Source of the DNA: Corynebacterium nuruki S6-4
GTDB taxonomy: Bacteria > Actinomycetota > Actinomycetes > Mycobacteriales > Mycobacteriaceae
DNA: 64,000 bases
Reading direction: 5' to 3'
NCBI RefSeq assembly: GCF_007970465.1
Contig: NZ_CP042429.1
Location: 2,170,001 to 2,234,000 of the forward strand
Shown: positions 56,369-64,000 of the stretch, piece after piece
How positions within the stretch are numbered: the first letter of the stretch is position 1
Layout: each line of letters opens with the position of its first letter
Translations under genes and position numbers: made by a program
Notes under the pieces: generated by a model
Told to the model about the DNA's origin: nothing
Seen by the model: only the letters and a program-made list of their open reading frames with translations
Databases searched by the model: none

Positions 56369-57922
56369 GTGACCAGCACCCGTATTTCCCGACCCGGCCG
56401 TGCCGTGCGCACGGCCCTCGCCGTCGTCGGCGCTTCCGCCCTCGTGACCGTCACCGCCTGCGGCAGTGACAGTTCCGGTGACGCGCCGAGCACGAACACC
56501 GCCCATGAGGCGGGCGCCCTCGCCGACCGTGCCGCCGACGGCGACATCACGGCGAACGGCGGGGCCACCCGCCTCGACGGCGACCAGACCGGTTACATCC
56601 GGGACGCCCTGCGCGACGCCGGGGCGAAGAACGTCATCCTCCTCATCGGCGACGGCATGGGCGATTCGGAGATCACCGCCGCCCGGAACTACGCGGAGGG
56701 CGCCGCCGGTCAGTTTGCCGGGCTCGACGCCCTGCCGGTCTCCGGCCAGTACACCCACTATTCCCTGGACAAGGACGGGAAGCCGGACTACGTCACGGAT
56801 TCCGCCGCCTCGGGGACCGCCTGGGCGACCGGCACGAAGTCCTACAACGGTGCGATCGGCGTGGACATCCACGGTGCGTCGCAGCAGAACCTCACCGAGA
56901 AGGCGAAGGAGGCCGGCCTGGCCACCGGTAACGTCTCCACCGCGGAGATCCAGGACGCCACCCCCGCCGTCCAGGCCGCCCACGTCAACCAACGCAAATG
57001 CTACGGCCCGGAGGACACGGAGAAGTGCGGTGAGGACCTGCGGGAACGCGGCGGCCGCGGTTCCATCTCCGAACAGATCCTGGACACCCGGGCGGATGTC
57101 ACGCTCGGCGGCGGCGCGGAGAGCTTCGGGCAGACGGCGAAGGCGGGTGACTGGAAGGGCAGGACGCTGGCCGAGCAGGCGTCCGACCGCGGGTACCAGC
57201 TGCCGACGAACGCCGCGGAGCTCGATGCGGTCACCGCGGCCGACCAGGACAGCCCGGTCCTCGGCCTGTTCAGCAAGGGGAACATGCCGGTGCGCTGGGA
57301 GGGCGACAAGGCGGAGAAGGAGGGCTACCTGAAACCGGCGCAGACCTGCCGGGACAACGCGGCGCGCACCGACGATGTCCCGCGCCTGGCCGACATGACC
57401 GGGAAAGCCATCGACCTGCTCAAGGAGAACCCGGACGGCAAGGACAACGGCTTCTTCCTGCAGGTCGAAGGCGCCTCCATCGACAAGGAGGACCACGCGG
57501 CGAACCCGTGCGGCCAGATCGGTGAGACCGTCGACCTGGACGAGGCGGTGCAGAAGGCCCTCGATTTCGCACAGCAGGACGGCGAGACCCTCGTCCTCGT
57601 CACCGCCGATCACGCGCACACCAGCCAGATCGTCGCTCCGATGAGTGAGGACGACATCACGGAGATGGCGGCGGACGCCGGGATCAGTGTCGCGGAGGCA
57701 CGGGCCAGCGTGTACCCGGGCCTGTCGAGCAACCTGACCACGAAGGACGGCACGGAAATGACCCTCGCCTACGCCACCTCGGACAACCAGGACACGACGG
57801 ACCAGGGCCACACCGGTACCCAGCTGCGCATCGCCGGCTACGGGCCGGGCGCGGCGAACGTCACCGGCCTGACGGACCAGACCGACCTGCACTTCACGGT
57901 CGCGGACGCCCTGGGTCTGTGA
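56369..57922 (+). CDS. phoA: alkaline phosphatase, secreted lipoprotein
   Basis: 517 aa. Signal peptide with lipobox: [19 protein letters not shown]. Metal and active-site motifs: [20 protein letters not shown] near residue 92, nucleophile Ser in [13 protein letters not shown] near 145, [24 protein letters not shown] and the late TDQGHTGTQ. It contains two Cys ([13 protein letters not shown]) likely to form a disulfide. GTG start with GAGAAAGAG upstream. Releases phosphate from organic esters outside the membrane. Converges on tetR1 with 13 bases between them. Confidence 0.93.
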   Translation: MTSTRISRPGRAVRTALAVVGASALVTVTACGSDSSGDAPSTNTAHEAGALADRAADGDITANGGATRLDGDQTGYIRDALRDAGAKNVILLIGDGMGDSEITAARNYAEGAAGQFAGLDALPVSGQYTHYSLDKDGKPDYVTDSAASGTAWATGTKSYNGAIGVDIHGASQQNLTEKAKEAGLATGNVSTAEIQDATPAVQAAHVNQRKCYGPEDTEKCGEDLRERGGRGSISEQILDTRADVTLGGGAESFGQTAKAGDWKGRTLAEQASDRGYQLPTNAAELDAVTAADQDSPVLGLFSKGNMPVRWEGDKAEKEGYLKPAQTCRDNAARTDDVPRLADMTGKAIDLLKENPDGKDNGFFLQVEGASIDKEDHAANPCGQIGETVDLDEAVQKALDFAQQDGETLVLVTADHAHTSQIVAPMSEDDITEMAADAGISVAEARASVYPGLSSNLTTKDGTEMTLAYATSDNQDTTDQGHTGTQLRIAGYGPGAANVTGLTDQTDLHFTVADALGL

Positions 57923-57935
57923 TCTGGGTCTGTGA

Positions 57936-58628
57936 TCAGGCGCCGACGGCGCGCAGGCAGAACCGGGCGACCTGGTCGACCAGCTCGTCGTCGGTCACCT
58001 CCGGGGCAGCGGGGGAGTGCTGTGCCAGCAGGGACTCGGTCACCGCACCGATGACGGCACGGGCGGTGATGCCGGCATACTGCGCGGGGAGCTCACCGGT
58101 GTGTATCCCGTCGCTGACGATGGTGCTGACCAGTGCGTGGTAGCGGCGGCGGAACGTCAGGCGTTCGTGGTCGACCCGGGCGCTGACCGGTTCGAAGAGC
58201 AGGGCCTGGCTGGTGTGCCGGCCGGCGAGGGCCCGGCGGGTGAAGACGTCGACCGCGGCGGTGAGCCGGTCGGCGGCGGCCGTCGGGTCGGCGGTGGCCT
58301 CCTGGACGGCGGCGAGCTCCCGGGCGGCCAGGTGCCGGTACAGCTCGGCCTGGAGCTGCCCGGTACTGCCCACCTCGGCGTGGACGGCGCCGGTGGCCAG
58401 TCCGGTGAGCCCGGCGATGTTGCGGGGGGATGCCGCGGTGAAGCCGCCGTCGGCGACGAGATCGGCGGCGGCCCGCAGGATCCGGTCGCGTTTGTCGAAG
58501 GCCGGGTGGTGGGCGGCGGTGGCGTGCCGGGTGCTGCGGGTCGTGCGGGCGGGCCTGGTGGTGGTGAACGGGGCGGTGGTGGCGCCGGTGCGCGGCGAGG
58601 TCTGCTGAACGGGGGGTGCGGTGGTCAC
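57936..58628 (-). CDS. TetR-family regulator with atypical HTH
   Basis: 230 aa. After a Thr/Arg-rich 45 residues, RILRAAADLVADGGFTAASP then RNIAGLTGLATGAVHAEVGS. The usual TetR end of the recognition helix, TVYRYF, is replaced by AVHAEV. The ligand domain (VFTRRALAGRHTSQALLFEP; RRRYHALVSTIVSDG; ITARAVIGAVTESLL) is closely similar to the TetR at 61087-61746, so the two are paralogues. A 7-4-7 palindrome lies 34 bases upstream of its start. Divergent neighbours: none immediate. Confidence 0.85.
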   Translation of the reverse strand: MTTAPPVQQTSPRTGATTAPFTTTRPARTTRSTRHATAAHHPAFDKRDRILRAAADLVADGGFTAASPRNIAGLTGLATGAVHAEVGSTGQLQAELYRHLAARELAAVQEATADPTAAADRLTAAVDVFTRRALAGRHTSQALLFEPVSARVDHERLTFRRRYHALVSTIVSDGIHTGELPAQYAGITARAVIGAVTESLLAQHSPAAPEVTDDELVDQVARFCLRAVGA

Positions 58629-58661
58629 GGGGTGTCCTTCCCGGGGTGGGGTCTGTGGTGC

Positions 58662-58679
58662 AGGTCACTGTCGTGACCT
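58662..58679. promoter_or_regulatory. palindromic operator upstream of tetR1
   Basis: AGGTCAC-tgtc-GTGACCT, perfect 7-bp arms with a 4-nt spacer, 34 bases from the tetR1 start. Same geometry as the tetR2 operator. Probably an autoregulatory site. The 58680-58770 stretch beyond it shows nothing else recognisable. Confidence 0.7.
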
Positions 58680-58774
58680 TCTGGGGCAGACACTACATGT
58701 TCAACGAAAGAAGGGTAGCCAAAACAAAGAGAATGTTCTGCGGCCGCCTCCGCGCACGGGACGCAACCGCGGAT

Positions 58775-58810
58775 GCCGGGCGACCCTGTCCTGCGACAGG
58801 GACGCCCGGC
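58775..58810 (-). terminator. hairpin terminator after the small peptide gene
   Basis: GCCGGGCG (58775-58782) pairs with CGCCCGGC (58803-58810) and CCCTGTC (58784-58790) with GACAGGG (58795-58801), loop of 4 nt. It lies 20 bases beyond the stop of the minus-strand peptide gene. Confidence 0.75.
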
Positions 58811-58829
58811 GGGAGCGGTCGGGGAGGGG

Positions 58830-59021
58830 TCAGGCCTCGCCCTCGCCCTCGACCGGGTCAACCGGGTCAACCGGGTCAACCGGATCGACCGGGTCGACGG
58901 GGTCGCCGTTCCCACCCTGGTCGAAGATGTCCTTGATGAAGTCGGCGATGCCGTCGAAGAAGGACCTGACGCTGCCGAAGATGTCCTTGAAGAGGTCGAC
59001 GATGAAGTCGAAGCTGCCCAT
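58830..59021 (-). CDS. 63-aa amphipathic peptide, PorA/PorH-like candidate
   Basis: No signal peptide. The first 34 residues (MGSFDFIVDLFKDIFGSVRS, then FFDGIADFIKDIFD) form one long amphipathic helix with Phe/Ile/Leu/Val every 3-4 positions and Asp/Lys on the other face. A GGNG hinge and five VDP units (coded by 9-nt GGGTCAACC-type repeats) follow, ending EGEGEA. Size, acidity and lack of a signal resemble the corynebacterial cell-wall channel peptides PorA/PorH. It has AGGAG 5 nt before the ATG, its own promoter and its own terminator. The channel role is inference. Confidence 0.6.
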   Translation of the reverse strand: MGSFDFIVDLFKDIFGSVRSFFDGIADFIKDIFDQGGNGDPVDPVDPVDPVDPVDPVEGEGEA

Positions 59022-59085
59022 GTCTGCTCCTGGGAGTCGGGGAAGGGAATCGGTGGAACGCGCGGGGATCCGGCGCCACAGGTGC

Positions 59086-59115
59086 AGAATATGTGAAAAC
59101 TATGAGGATCTTCAA
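59086..59115 (-). promoter_or_regulatory. promoter of the small peptide gene
   Basis: On the minus strand: TTGAAG (59110-59115), 18-nt spacer, TATTCT (59086-59091), giving a leader of about 60 nt. The remaining gap up to 59395 contains a few AT-rich bases (GGTTAATTAAGAAATACAC at 59268) but no gene I can support. Confidence 0.55.
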
Positions 59116-59395
59116 CAGGGGAGTCCACTGTCGGGGAGGTCGGGGGGTGGGCGCGCCGTCGCGGGCAACTCTATCGCCATGAACAGCATAGATGCTGTTT
59201 TCCGTCGGCACGTCGGTCGTGGCTTCCGGAATGCCGGGGGGTTCCCGCAGGTGCCACGACGTTCAGGTTAATTAAGAAATACACATGTTGAGTGGTGGAT
59301 CGTGACGGCCCGCAACGACGGCGGCGACCCCGGAGCCGCAGGCCTATGCCGGACGGCGGGGGTGGCCCGCCCGGCACCGGCCGTGCCGGACGTCG

Positions 59396-61090
59396 CTACG
59401 CCCGCCCGACCAGGTACCCCAGATCCACGCCGGCCGACAGCGTGCCGTACTCGATGCCGCGGGTGGCGGGATCGACCCGACCGGCCAGGAAGGCCTCGGC
59501 GACCGGGGTCGGGGCGTTCGTCAGCAGGATCTGTGCCTGCAGACTCAGCGCCAGATTCTCGATGAGCTGCCGTGCCAGGGTCGGGGCACCCGCCGGGTCG
59601 GCGGCCGCGGACTGCAGCAGGGCGGTGGTGCGGGCCAGCTGGGCATCGTAGCGCGGGTCGGCCCCCGCGCTCTTCTGCAGCTCCGCGGTGAACGCCGCGA
59701 CCGAGGCGGGCTGCTTCGCCATCGCGCGTAGCACGTCGAGGGCGATGACGTTGCCCGAGCCCTCCCAGACGGCGTTCACCGGCGCCTCGCGCAGGCGGCG
59801 GGCCATCGGGAACAGCTCCGTGTAGCCGTTGCCGCCGAGGCACTCCAGGGACTCGTAGGCGTGGTGGGTGCCCCGCTTGCACACCCAGTACTTGGCCACC
59901 GCGGTGGCCAGCCGCCGGAAGTCGGCCTCGGTGCTGTCGTCCGGGGCATCGTGGGCATCGGCGAGCCGCAGCGCCGTCCACGTCGCCGCCTCCGCCTCGA
60001 GCTGCAGGTCGGCGATGACATTGGCCATCGCCGGCTGGTCGATGAGCGTGGCCCCGAAGGCGGCGCGGTGCCGGGCGTGCCAGGCGGCCTCCGCCACCCC
60101 CTGGCGCAGGCCGGCGGCCGACCCGTAGATGCAGTCCAGCCGGGTACGGTTCACCATCTCGATGATGGTGCGCACCCCGCGGCCGGGCTCGCCGACCAGC
60201 CAGCCGACGGTGCCGTCGAGCTCGATCTCGGAGGAGGCGTTCGACTTGTTGCCGAGCTTGTCCTTGAGCCGCTGGATGAAGAACGGGTTGCGCTCCCCGC
60301 CCGGCAGGATGCGGGGGATCAGGAAGCAGGACAGGGCGTCCCCTCCGTCGCGGCCGGTGCCGTCGGTCTGGGCGAGCATGAGGAAGGCGTCCGACTGCGG
60401 TGCGGAACAGAACCACTTGTGGCCGGTGAGCGTCCACGTCCCGTCGGCGTTCGGTACCGCCCGGGTGGTGTTCGCCCGGACGTCCGAGCCGCCCTGCTTC
60501 TCGGTCATGGACATGCCGAAGATCACGCCGTCCTTGGTGGCCGCGTCCCGCAGCTCCGGATCGTAGCTGGTGGACAGCAGTTTCGGCTCCCAGAAGTCCG
60601 CGAGGTCGGGGGAGAGGCGCAGGGCGGGCACCACCGCGTGCGCCATGGAGACCGGGCAGCCGTGGCCGGGTTCGATCTGGCTGACCAGCATGAACCCGGC
60701 GGCGCGTTCGGCGTTCGCGCCGGGGCCGGGGTGCGCCCACGCGGAGGTGTGCAGCCCGTTGTTCACCGAGTAGCCCATGATGCGGTGGTAGGCGGGGTGG
60801 AACTCGACCTCGTCGACCCGGTTGCCCCACCGGTCGTGGCTGCGGTGGACCGGGGTGTACGTGTTCGCCAGCTCCGCGTCGTGCTGGTAGGACGCGGTGC
60901 CGACCTCGGCGCCGATCGCGGTGAGCTTGTCCGTGTCCGCCTGCGGGGCGAAGGTCGCCAGCGCCTCGACGAGGGCGGGGTTCGAGGTGAACTCGTTGAT
61001 GTCCACCCGCGGGGCGGACTGGTTGAACACGGTGTGGGTGGCGTGGCCGGTGTGGCTGTTCTGGCCGGTGGCGGGGACTGTGGCGGTCAT
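59396..61090 (-). CDS. acyl-CoA dehydrogenase, AidB/DNA-alkylation-response type
   Basis: 564 aa flavoprotein. HRSHDRWGNRVDEVEFHPAY and WAHPGPGANAERAAGFML are AidB-type N-terminal features; FGMSMTEKQGGSDVRANTTR and TGHKWFCSAPQSDAFLMLAQ form the FAD/substrate middle domain, with SSEIELDGTVGWLVGEPGRG and ECLGGNGYTELFPMARRLRE in the C-terminal part. ATG at 61088-61090 overlaps the tetR2 stop (ATGA). The operon tetR2-acd divergent from an acyl-CoA ligase suggests degradation of a specific acid. Confidence 0.92.
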   Translation of the reverse strand: MTATVPATGQNSHTGHATHTVFNQSAPRVDINEFTSNPALVEALATFAPQADTDKLTAIGAEVGTASYQHDAELANTYTPVHRSHDRWGNRVDEVEFHPAYHRIMGYSVNNGLHTSAWAHPGPGANAERAAGFMLVSQIEPGHGCPVSMAHAVVPALRLSPDLADFWEPKLLSTSYDPELRDAATKDGVIFGMSMTEKQGGSDVRANTTRAVPNADGTWTLTGHKWFCSAPQSDAFLMLAQTDGTGRDGGDALSCFLIPRILPGGERNPFFIQRLKDKLGNKSNASSEIELDGTVGWLVGEPGRGVRTIIEMVNRTRLDCIYGSAAGLRQGVAEAAWHARHRAAFGATLIDQPAMANVIADLQLEAEAATWTALRLADAHDAPDDSTEADFRRLATAVAKYWVCKRGTHHAYESLECLGGNGYTELFPMARRLREAPVNAVWEGSGNVIALDVLRAMAKQPASVAAFTAELQKSAGADPRYDAQLARTTALLQSAAADPAGAPTLARQLIENLALSLQAQILLTNAPTPVAEAFLAGRVDPATRGIEYGTLSAGVDLGYLVGRA

Positions 61091-61746
61091 TGTGGCGCTC
61101 CTAACGCTCGGAGACAGAAGGTGGTGACGGTTGCGATGAGGCGGTCGGGGTCCGCCGGTGGCGCGGTGGCCGTGCCCTGGCCCGGTGGACTGAGCCGGCC
61201 CATGAGGGCTTCGGCGTTCGCCCCGATGACGGCGCGGGCGGTGACCGGGGCGTCCTGCGCGGGGATCTCCCCGGCCCGGACACCGCCGTCGATGATCCGC
61301 ACCACCAGGTCGTGGTAGCGGCGGCGGAAGATGAGGCGTTCGGCCTCGACCAGGGGGTTGACCGGCTCGAACAGCAGCGCATCGGCGGTGCGCGGGGCCC
61401 GCAGGGCGCGCCGGGAGAATGTGTCGAGCAGAGCGCTGAGCCGGTCTGTGACATGCGGTTCGGCGGCGTCGACCGCCTGCTCGACGGCCGTGTACTCGTG
61501 GTCGGCGAGGGTGCGGAAGATCTCGGCGAGAAGCTCCTCGCGGGTGCCGAAGTAGCGGTAGACGGTGCCGGTGGCGATGCCCGAGGCGTCCGCGATGGGG
61601 CGGACCGCGGCGGCGGCGAACCCGCCGTCGGCGATGAGCGAGGTCGCGGCGGCGAGGATGGCCGCGCGCCGGGTTTCGGCGTTGGCGCGGGTGTTCTCGG
61701 TCGGCCGGTAGGGCATGTCGGTGCTTTCTGCGTCGAAGGCTTCCAT
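61087..61746 (-). CDS. TetR-family regulator of the acyl-CoA genes
   Basis: 219 aa. Canonical HTH: AAILAAATSLIADGGFAAAA, then VRPIADASGIATGTVYRYFG. Ligand domain TFSRRALRAPRTADALLFEP and FRRRYHDLVVRIIDGGV, paralogous to tetR1 at 57936. ATG at 61744-61746, 6 bases from a perfect palindrome; the acd gene overlaps its stop. Likely represses itself with acd and the divergent ligase, and releases DNA on binding an acyl-CoA; the ligand is inferred from context. Confidence 0.92.
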   Translation of the reverse strand: MEAFDAESTDMPYRPTENTRANAETRRAAILAAATSLIADGGFAAAAVRPIADASGIATGTVYRYFGTREELLAEIFRTLADHEYTAVEQAVDAAEPHVTDRLSALLDTFSRRALRAPRTADALLFEPVNPLVEAERLIFRRRYHDLVVRIIDGGVRAGEIPAQDAPVTARAVIGANAEALMGRLSPPGQGTATAPPADPDRLIATVTTFCLRALGAPQ

Positions 61747-61752
61747 GAAGAT

Positions 61753-61768
61753 GTGAACTGTGGTTCAC
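61753..61768. promoter_or_regulatory. TetR operator between tetR2 and the acyl-CoA ligase
   Basis: GTGAAC-tgtg-GTTCAC, perfect 6-bp arms with a 4-nt spacer, centred in the 62-bp divergent region. Same half-site as the operator before the MFS gene (54384-54407). Confidence 0.8.
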
Positions 61769-61808
61769 TGTGAGGCAGATTACATCACCGTGGGAAAGGA
61801 AGCCACCT

Positions 61809-63332
61809 GTGAACCTCTACGACGTCCTCGAATCCACCGTCCGCCGCCGCCCCGACCACCCCGCCGTGGAATGGGACACCGGGTCGCTGACCTACACCGA
61901 ACTCCGGGACGCCGCCTGCCGCGCCGCCACCGTGTTCACCGACGGTGGCGTCCTGCCCGGGGACCGGGTCATGGTCATGACCCTCAACGACCCCGGGTTC
62001 CTCGTCGCCATGTACGGCCTGTGGCGCTGCGGCGCCGTGCTCGTCCCGGTGAACCACAAGATGACCCCGCCGGAACTCGCCCAGATCGCCGCCAACTCCC
62101 GCGCCGTCCTCGGCGTGGTCAGCGACCGGTTGGCGGAGACCGCGCAGGAGGGCGCCCCGGACATCCCCTGGCTGACCACCGGCCGGGAACCCGGCACCTT
62201 CGAGGACGCCGTGGCGGCCGCCGCGCCGTACCGGGGCGACCTCGCCGACGAGACCGACTACGCCCAGGTGCTCTACACGTCCGGCTCCACCGGCAACCCC
62301 AAGGGCTGCGTGATGACGCACCGGGCGGTCAGCGCCATCGCACCGAACATGGTCTCCAACATGCCCTTCACCCCGGACGAACGCATGCTGATGAGCATGC
62401 CGGTCTGGCACGCCTCGCCCCTGAACAACTGGCTGCTGACCACCCTGTTCGTCGGCGGAACCGTGGTGCTCATGCGCGAGTACGACCCGGCGCAGTTCCT
62501 GGCCGTGCTCGAGGAGCGGCGGATCACCGCCGTCTTCGGCGCACCCGTCGCCTTCATCGCCCCGGTGCAGCTGGCGCGGGCCGGCGTCGGGGAGGGCGTC
62601 CGGCAGCCGTCCGACTACGACCTGTCCGCGGTGAACATGCTGATCTACGGTGCCGCGCCACTCGGCGAGGAGATGGCCCGGATGCTCATCGACGCCTACG
62701 GCACCGACCGCTTCTACCAGGTCTACGGCATGACCGAGACCGGGCCGTCGGGCACTGTCCTGCATCCGGCCGACCAGGTGCGCAAGGCCGGGTCCATCGG
62801 CCGCGGCGGCATGCTCGGCGTGGACCTCAAGGTCGTCGCCGAGGACGGGTCGGAGGTCGTGGCCGACGGGGAGGGCGAGATCTGGATGCGGTGCGACTCG
62901 ATGATGAGCGTCTACCTCTCGAACCCCGAGGCCACCGCCGAGGTGTTCCTCGACGGCTGGTACGTCACCGGGGACGTCGCGAAGGTGGACGCCGACGGGT
63001 ACATCTACATCGCCGACCGGAAGAAGGACGTCATCATCACCGGCGGGGAGAACGTCTACTCCTCCGAGGTCGAGGAGGCGATCCGCGACATGCCCGAGGT
63101 CCGGGACGTCGCCGTGGTCGGCCGCGTGCACCCCGAGTGGGGCGAGACCGTCGTCGCGGTCGTGGTGACCGACGAAGGGCAGCTGCTCGGGGTGGACGAG
63201 GTCCGGGCCCACCTGGCCGGCAAGCTGGCGAAGTACAAGATCCCGCGGGAGGTCGTCGTCGCCCGCGGCCTGCCCCGCAACCCGTCGGGCAAACTGCTCA
63301 AGCACGTCATCCGTGCGGAGGTGAACGCGTAG
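61809..63332 (+). CDS. acyl-CoA synthetase / AMP-dependent ligase
   Basis: 507 aa ANL-superfamily enzyme. LYTSGSTGNPKGCVMTHRAV (P-loop near residue 156), YGAAPLGEEMARML, VYGMTETGPSG near 306, GWYVTGDVAKVDADGYIYIA with DRKKDVIITGGENVY, and the C-terminal NPSGKLLKHVI with the adenylating Lys. It activates a carboxylic acid to acyl-CoA. GTG start at 61809 with AAGGAAG upstream; an in-frame GTG at 61770 overlaps the operator. Supplies substrate for the divergent acyl-CoA dehydrogenase, by inference. Confidence 0.93.
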   Translation: MNLYDVLESTVRRRPDHPAVEWDTGSLTYTELRDAACRAATVFTDGGVLPGDRVMVMTLNDPGFLVAMYGLWRCGAVLVPVNHKMTPPELAQIAANSRAVLGVVSDRLAETAQEGAPDIPWLTTGREPGTFEDAVAAAAPYRGDLADETDYAQVLYTSGSTGNPKGCVMTHRAVSAIAPNMVSNMPFTPDERMLMSMPVWHASPLNNWLLTTLFVGGTVVLMREYDPAQFLAVLEERRITAVFGAPVAFIAPVQLARAGVGEGVRQPSDYDLSAVNMLIYGAAPLGEEMARMLIDAYGTDRFYQVYGMTETGPSGTVLHPADQVRKAGSIGRGGMLGVDLKVVAEDGSEVVADGEGEIWMRCDSMMSVYLSNPEATAEVFLDGWYVTGDVAKVDADGYIYIADRKKDVIITGGENVYSSEVEEAIRDMPEVRDVAVVGRVHPEWGETVVAVVVTDEGQLLGVDEVRAHLAGKLAKYKIPREVVVARGLPRNPSGKLLKHVIRAEVNA

Positions 63333-63377
63333 GGACGGTACCGGCGGTGGGGGCTCAGCGGGTGCGCAGCGGGGTGA

Positions 63378-63977
63378 TCAGCGGGTGGTCGAGGAACCGT
63401 AGGTCGGGGGATTGGCCTTGTCGTACTCGTCCTGCCCGGCACCGACCAGCGCCCCACCGACGATGCCGAGCAGCACGGTGGCGGCACCGACCACCTTCCA
63501 GTGGCGGGGGACCGGGGTCGGCCGCGGTGCGGGGGCGAGGCCGGCGGCGATGGCGGCGTCCTCCTCGGTGAGCAGGGCCGACAGTTCCCGGTTGCGGCGG
63601 ACGTCCTCCTCCCACGCGGTCAGGGCCTTCCTGTCGATGTGTCGGCGGGACAGCGGCCAGGCGCAGGCCAGGGTGACTGCCGCACTGATGCACAGGCCGC
63701 CGAGGGCGTACGGCACCGAATCGCCGAACTCGGTGAAGGTGCCGAGGAAGGCGAGGACCCCGCAGACCGCGCCGATCCACAGCAGCACGGTGGAGATCAG
63801 GCCCGGGCGGGTCGCATGGACCTCCTGCAGCGCGGCGACGGTGGTGTTCGCGACGCGGGACGCCGTGGACGCGGCGGGGGCCGCCGGCGCCTGTTGCGGC
63901 TGGTACTGCGGCTGCGGTGCCGCGTAGGGGTTCGACGGCCCGGGTTGCCGGTCCTGCGGGACCGCGTACGGGTTCAC
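63378..63977 (-). CDS. membrane protein with Pro/Gln-rich N-terminus and NPYA repeats
   Basis: 199 aa from the GTG at 63977; the frame stays open to the window edge and reads ...DPRNRPVNPYAVPQ, so the true start may lie outside. The N-terminus has NPYAVPQ and NPYAAPQPQYQPQQAPAAPA. Helices: LISTVLLWIGAVCGVLAFLG, VPYALGGLCISAAVTLACAW and, after a charged loop, VVGAATVLLGIVGGALVGAG. Family not recognised; three TM helices with a proline-rich cytoplasmic arm. Confidence 0.6.
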   Translation of the reverse strand: MNPYAVPQDRQPGPSNPYAAPQPQYQPQQAPAAPAASTASRVANTTVAALQEVHATRPGLISTVLLWIGAVCGVLAFLGTFTEFGDSVPYALGGLCISAAVTLACAWPLSRRHIDRKALTAWEEDVRRNRELSALLTEEDAAIAAGLAPAPRPTPVPRHWKVVGAATVLLGIVGGALVGAGQDEYDKANPPTYGSSTTR

Positions 63978-64000
63978 CGGGCGGTTCCGGGGATCGGGGG

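Overview
The window is the replication-origin region of a high-GC Gram-positive chromosome. The gene content and order (dnaA-dnaN-recF-dciA-gyrB on one side, rpmH-rnpA-yidD-yidC-rsmG-parA-parB on the other, then a CwlM-type amidase, thioredoxin genes, sigM and a MurJ-pseudokinase fusion) are those of mycolic-acid actinobacteria. The best fit is Corynebacterium, probably one of its high-GC branches: ssb is followed directly by rplI with no rpsR, sigM sits beside trxB, a BrnFE-type exporter is present, and there is a 63-residue leaderless PorA/PorH-like peptide gene. The genus is inferred from family knowledge and was not checked by search.

Layout. 1-5.4 kb: minus-strand replication block (start of an alpha/beta hydrolase, gyrB, dciA, recF, dnaN). 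5.4-7.7 kb: a 2.3 kb non-coding interval with DnaA boxes, a large palindrome, a polypyrimidine tract and a strikingly AT-rich stretch, taken as oriC. 7.7-9.5 kb: dnaA, with a second DnaA-box group upstream. 10.3-15.4 kb: rpmH, rnpA, yidD, yidC, rsmG, parA, parB on the plus strand. 15.5-29.6 kb: GNAT-like protein, cwlM, trxA, trxB, sigM, murJ, DUF6049 and a Nudix gene on the minus strand, then divergent pcnA and a two-gene amino-acid exporter. 29.8-42 kb: accessory and housekeeping mix (siderophore-binding lipoprotein, Nudix, AlbA_2 protein, SBF-like transporter, ribokinase, SdpI-like protein, leuS, DUF559-like protein, universal stress protein, MarR). 42.2-50.3 kb: ino1, DUF5318, a class A PBP, rpsF, ssb, rplI, dnaB. 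50.3-64 kb: stress, envelope and lipid genes (MarR/YceI, SDR, DUF4442, thioredoxin, PspA, MFS pump, alkaline phosphatase, two paralogous TetR regulators, a PorA/H-like peptide, AidB-type acyl-CoA dehydrogenase, acyl-CoA ligase).

The genes form three working sets: replication and segregation (DnaA, DnaN, RecF, DciA, DnaB, SSB, gyrase, ParAB), envelope and membrane biogenesis (YidC, YidD, CwlM, MurJ, DUF6049, PBP, Ino1, the small peptide), and redox or stress control (SigM, thioredoxins, PspA, YceI).

The most unusual signals are non-coding. They are: a dispersed palindromic element built on ACTGAAGGCA at three loci; a third tight DnaA-box cluster directly upstream of dnaB; three separate tandem arrays, one with an exact 20-bp period, between sigM and murJ; a repeated GAATGACA/TGTCATTC motif around the origin; and matching GTGAAC-N4-GTTYAC palindromes at the tetR/acyl-CoA ligase promoter and the MFS pump promoter. 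At least sixteen genes have a TANNNT-like hexamer 6-8 nt before the start codon, the layout of leaderless transcription. I saw no CRISPR arrays, transposons, rRNA or tRNA genes.
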